This document shows, one piece after another, positions 61,324 through 64,000 of a DNA stretch of 64,000 nucleotides. The DNA lies in NCBI RefSeq assembly GCF_004217045.1, contig NZ_SGXM01000002.1, positions 558,001-622,000 on the forward strand, in the 5' to 3' direction. Position 1 is the stretch's first letter; every line of letters starts with the position of its first letter. A program made the translations under genes and the position numbers. This DNA is from Cupriavidus agavae (GTDB lineage: Bacteria > Pseudomonadota > Gammaproteobacteria > Burkholderiales > Burkholderiaceae). The notes under the pieces are model-generated. The model had not been told where the DNA came from, did no database searches, and worked only from the letters and a program-made list of their open reading frames with translations.

Positions 61324-63264
61324 TCAGTCGAGCGTCTGCAGCGCGCGGCACAGCGCATCGACGGTCAGCGGCTTGACCAGGTGCCCGTCGAAGCCAGCCG
61401 TCTCGGTGCGGCGGCGGTCCTCGGACGTGCCACGCCCGGTCAGCGCGAACACGCGCAGGCCGGCACGCGCGGCGCGCAGCCGGGGCAGCACTTCGAAGCC
61501 GCTCATGTCGGGCATTTCGAGATCGAGCAGCACCACGTCCGGCGCGAACGATTCGACCAGCGCCAGCGCCTGCATGCCCGTGTAGGCCGGCGTTGCCTGA
61601 TGCCCCAGCACGGCCAGCAGTTCGGCCATGCTGTCGGCCGAATCGACACTGTCGTCGACGATCAGGATGCGGCGGCCAGCGCCAATGCCGGCGCTGGCGC
61701 GCGGCACGCTGGCACCGTCCATTTCCACCCGGGGCAGCAGCACGGTGAACGTGCTGCCCTGCCCCTCGCCCGCGCTGCTGGCCTGTACCGCGCCGCCATG
61801 GGCCTCGACGATGGCACGCGCCAGCGCCAGCCCGATGCCGAGGCCGCTGCGCGCCGTGTCGTCGCCTTCCTGCTCGAACAGGCTGAAGATGCGGTCCAGC
61901 GCGGCCGGGGCGATACCGCGTCCGTTATCGGTGACGCGCGTGACCACGTTGCCCTCCTCGGCTGCCACGGTCACGGTGATCGAACCGCCGCGCGCCGTGT
62001 ACTTGGTAGCGTTGCTGAGCAGGTTCGAGAGCACCTGTTCCAGCCGCGCCGCATCGCCGTTGACGAACACCGGATTGGGCGGCAGCCTGACGTCGAGCCG
62101 CTGCGCGGCGCTCTCGAACGCGGGCCGCACGGCCTCCACGGCAGCGGCCACCGCTTCGTTGTAGAGAATCGGAACCGGTTGCACCTTGAGCTTGCCGCTG
62201 GTGACGCGGCCCACGTCCATCAGGTCGGTAACGAGCCGCGTGAGCAGTTGCAGTTGGCGGCCGATGATTTCGCTGCAATGGCGGATGCGCGGGTCGGTCA
62301 CCGGCGTCAGGCGAATCACGTCGACCGCGTTGCGGATCGGCGCCAGCGGGTTGCGCAGTTCGTGCGCCAGGATGGCCAGGAAGGACTGCACGCGATGTCC
62401 GGCGTGTTCGAGTTCGGCCAGCCGTGCCGCATCCGATACGTCGCGCGCCGTCCACAGGATGCCGCTGACGCTGCCATGGCTGTCGCGCAGCAACAGTTGC
62501 CGGACCCGGCAGCGCAGCATGGTGCCGTCATGGCGTTGCAACCGCTCCTCGCCGGCCCAATGCCCGGTGCTGCGTACCGCTTCCAGCGCAGCGCGCTCGG
62601 CTGGCACACCGTCTTCGGCAGGCGCCCCGCGCGGATAGAGGATGCCCACCGGGCTGCCGATCGCCTCGGCGGCGGCATAGCCGAACAGTGCCTGGGCACC
62701 GGCGCTCCAGCTGCGGATGTCGCCCTCCATCCCCAATTCGCAGACGGCGTAGTCATCGAGCGTATCGAGCAGCTGACTCACCCGCTGGCCGGCATTGGAA
62801 GCCTGTTCCCCGGCGGCGGCCTCGACGGTGATGTCGCGGCAGATCACCAGAAAGCCTGCGGGCCCGCCATCGACCTCGGGCTGGGCCACGAGCGTGGCCT
62901 CGGCGAAAAAGGCGGTGCCGTCGCGGCGCACCTGCCAGCCCCTGAGCCGCGCCCGGGCCCCGGCCCGCGCGTCGGCCAGCCACCGTTCGGAGGCGCCGGC
63001 CGCCACCGATCCGGCGGCGTAGAAGCGCGACAGATGCCAGCCGGACACCTCGTCTTCGTCATACAGGTAGACGTTGCGCGCGGCCTCGCTCCAGCGGCGC
63101 ACGGTGCCCTGCGCCGTGACCTCGAACAAGGCCGTTCCTTCCAGCGCGCCAAGCCAGTCGTGCAGGCGCGCGGCTTCGGCGGCATCGCCGGCCGCGGCCG
63201 GCACGCGCGGCGCGCGGCGTGCCATGCCCGCCGGCATCGGGGCAGCCGTGTCCTGCTTGGGCAT
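61324..63264 (-). CDS. Soluble hybrid sensor histidine kinase with two PAS domains
   Basis: The 646-residue protein has PAS domains at about 35-150 and 165-285, a HisKA helix with the histidine in ILAHELRNPLAPIRNAVDVI, and an intact ATPase: LSNLLSNATKYT, DNGRGI and GLGIGLALARA. A C-terminal receiver has its phospho-acceptor in VVLLDLEMPDMSGFEV. No membrane helix is predicted, so it senses something inside the cell. It is convergent with malQ. It could phosphorylate the NtrC-type regulator at 44799-46202, whose own neighbour kinase is degenerate; that is an inference. Confidence 0.92.
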   Translation of the reverse strand: MPKQDTAAPMPAGMARRAPRVPAAAGDAAEAARLHDWLGALEGTALFEVTAQGTVRRWSEAARNVYLYDEDEVSGWHLSRFYAAGSVAAGASERWLADARAGARARLRGWQVRRDGTAFFAEATLVAQPEVDGGPAGFLVICRDITVEAAAGEQASNAGQRVSQLLDTLDDYAVCELGMEGDIRSWSAGAQALFGYAAAEAIGSPVGILYPRGAPAEDGVPAERAALEAVRSTGHWAGEERLQRHDGTMLRCRVRQLLLRDSHGSVSGILWTARDVSDAARLAELEHAGHRVQSFLAILAHELRNPLAPIRNAVDVIRLTPVTDPRIRHCSEIIGRQLQLLTRLVTDLMDVGRVTSGKLKVQPVPILYNEAVAAAVEAVRPAFESAAQRLDVRLPPNPVFVNGDAARLEQVLSNLLSNATKYTARGGSITVTVAAEEGNVVTRVTDNGRGIAPAALDRIFSLFEQEGDDTARSGLGIGLALARAIVEAHGGAVQASSAGEGQGSTFTVLLPRVEMDGASVPRASAGIGAGRRILIVDDSVDSADSMAELLAVLGHQATPAYTGMQALALVESFAPDVVLLDLEMPDMSGFEVLPRLRAARAGLRVFALTGRGTSEDRRRTETAGFDGHLVKPLTVDALCRALQTLD

Positions 63265-63420
63265 AGGGGGTCCCTCTCTTATGGCGTGAGCGCTGCTTTT
63301 CTTGGAAGCACGGGTAATGACGGGGCGCCGCGTGCATGGACGGGTCGCCCTTCCATCATAGACGGTGCACCGCTACTCACTCGCCAGGCAAGACACGCAA
63401 TTTTTACAGCCCCCGCCCGC

Positions 63421-63582
63421 TCAGCCGCAGGCCCGCTCGCGGGCACGCGCGGAAGGCGGCGGCGGATGCTTGTCGGGCAGGTTGCGCGCTGGCTGATCGC
63501 CCTTTTCCTTGTTGTGGTCGGGGCTCTGGTCTGGCCGGCGGTCCGGCCGGCGCACCGGTTCGTGCGGAATATGGGTCGCCAT
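63421..63582 (-). CDS. Small hydrophilic protein, hypothetical
   Basis: A possible 53-residue protein, starting MATHIPHEPVRRPDRRPDQS and rich in Pro, Arg, Asp and Lys. GAGG stands about seven bases before the ATG at 63582 and a weak sigma-54 type promoter is 46 bases upstream. It has no membrane helix or known domain. Compositional bias in GC-rich DNA could also produce such a frame, so its existence is uncertain. The rest of the 464-base gap between the kinase and glgP holds only the promoter candidates named here. Confidence 0.45.
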   Translation of the reverse strand: MATHIPHEPVRRPDRRPDQSPDHNKEKGDQPARNLPDKHPPPPSARARERACG

Positions 63583-63627
63583 GGCGCGCCTCGCAACAGT
63601 TCGCGTGGAAGGAAGGATACCCCTCGT

Positions 63628-63643
63628 TGCAGTTTTCATACCA
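63628..63643 (-). promoter_or_regulatory. Weak candidate sigma-54 promoter of the small hydrophilic gene
   Basis: Minus strand TGGTATG-AAAA-CTGCA keeps GG-N10-GC, 9 of 12 positions, with the predicted start about 34 bases before the ATG at 63582. Confidence 0.3.
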
Positions 63644-63687
63644 GGCCGGCTGCCGCTGCATCTTTCGCTGGCCTGAATCCGTTTCCC

Positions 63688-63709
63688 GTAGTACCACTTC
63701 TCCTACTAC
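63688..63709 (+). promoter_or_regulatory. Hairpin in the glgP leader
   Basis: GTAGTA-N10-TACTAC lies about 20 bases before the glgP ATG, immediately before the ribosome site AGGAG. It could be an operator or could hide the ribosome site in the messenger. Confidence 0.3.
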
Positions 63710-63728
63710 CTGCCTCAGGAGTCCAGCA

Positions 63729-64000
63729 ATGACCGATGCGTCCCGGCTGCGGCCGGCCCCTGCCGATGATTCTTACCCCCCGCAGGCCACCCCGGCCCAC
63801 GCCGGTCCGCCGCTCCCCGAGCATGCCGACGACACGCGTACCGCAATGTCCAGCGCCACCATCCGGCGCGCGTTCCTGGACCACGTGTTCTACACGCAGG
63901 GCAAGCTGCCCGGGCATGCCAGCGGCAACGATCTGTACCAGGCGCTCGCCCACACCGTGCGCGACCGGCTCGTGCAGCGCTGGATCAGCACCGCCGAGGC
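63729..64000 (+). CDS. glgP: Glycogen/alpha-glucan phosphorylase, N-terminal part
   Basis: The first 90 codons are in the window; the gene runs off the right edge. After a disordered proline-rich start of about 40 residues, it reads TIRRAFLDHVFYTQGKLPGH, then NDLYQALAHTVRDRLVQRWI, the usual opening helices of bacterial GlgP, which releases glucose 1-phosphate from alpha-glucan. AGGAG lies eight bases before the ATG. It completes the alpha-glucan set with glgE, treS-mak, glgB, glgX and malQ, though the active site is outside the window. Confidence 0.85.
   Translation, partial: MTDASRLRPAPADDSYPPQATPAHAGPPLPEHADDTRTAMSSATIRRAFLDHVFYTQGKLPGHASGNDLYQALAHTVRDRLVQRWISTAE

Overview
The window is high-GC DNA with the gene style of a betaproteobacterium of the order Burkholderiales, most like Cupriavidus/Ralstonia. 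The clues are a Bug-family solute receptor, an H-NS protein with the short KYRDP..WSGRGR DNA-binding tail, very long antisense open frames typical of high GC, and a large soil-type catabolic and stress gene set. No rRNA, tRNA, insertion sequence, phage or CRISPR array is visible. The genus is an inference.

Left part (1-33 kb) is a row of unrelated metabolic units. It holds a Bug receptor end; a self-sufficient cytochrome P450/reductase/ferredoxin fusion; a large autotransporter; a diguanylate cyclase; an IclR regulator divergent from an MFS exporter; a taurine/sulfonate-type operon (TauD-like dioxygenase, periplasmic receptor, ATPase, permease, then a methyltransferase); a 2-oxo acid dehydrogenase E1alpha/E1beta/E2 operon without E3; a 1-Cys peroxiredoxin; cheV with a near-perfect flagellar sigma-28 promoter; an AzgA-type purine permease; an H-NS protein; a lipoprotein; and LysR divergent from an MFS transporter. 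An anaerobic block follows: a NirDL-like siroheme decarboxylase facing ubiU-ubiV-ubiT, the oxygen-independent ubiquinone genes. Last comes an IclR regulator divergent from gabD plus an iron alcohol dehydrogenase, reading as 4-hydroxybutyrate to succinate.

Right part (33-64 kb) looks like one stress and carbon-storage island. It carries small DUF3309 and DUF3008 proteins, two ParB-like (ParBc_2) paralogues, two paralogous stress proteins, a short-chain dehydrogenase, a poxvirus-type topoisomerase IB, a DUF3182/alpha-beta hydrolase pair, an iron permease-family protein, BON and PRC-barrel proteins and a Lys/Ala-rich protein. Next is an NtrC-type response regulator with a degenerate kinase, then a second sigma-54 activator without receiver domain. 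The glycogen/trehalose genes follow: glgE, treS-maltokinase and glgB overlapping, then glgX and malQ overlapping, an intact hybrid kinase, and the start of glgP.

The main unexpected observation is a repeated -24/-12 (sigma-54) motif, mostly CGGCACG-N4-TTGC, close upstream of many transcription units in this island: the SDR operon, a ParB-like gene, an unknown gene, the Lys-rich operon, glgE, and more weakly DUF3309, BON, DUF3182 and a small ORF. Together with the two sigma-54 activators and an 18-bp palindrome upstream of glgE, this suggests a local sigma-54 regulon joining stress proteins to alpha-glucan/trehalose metabolism. It is a reading of sequence only and has not been tested against a whole-genome background.
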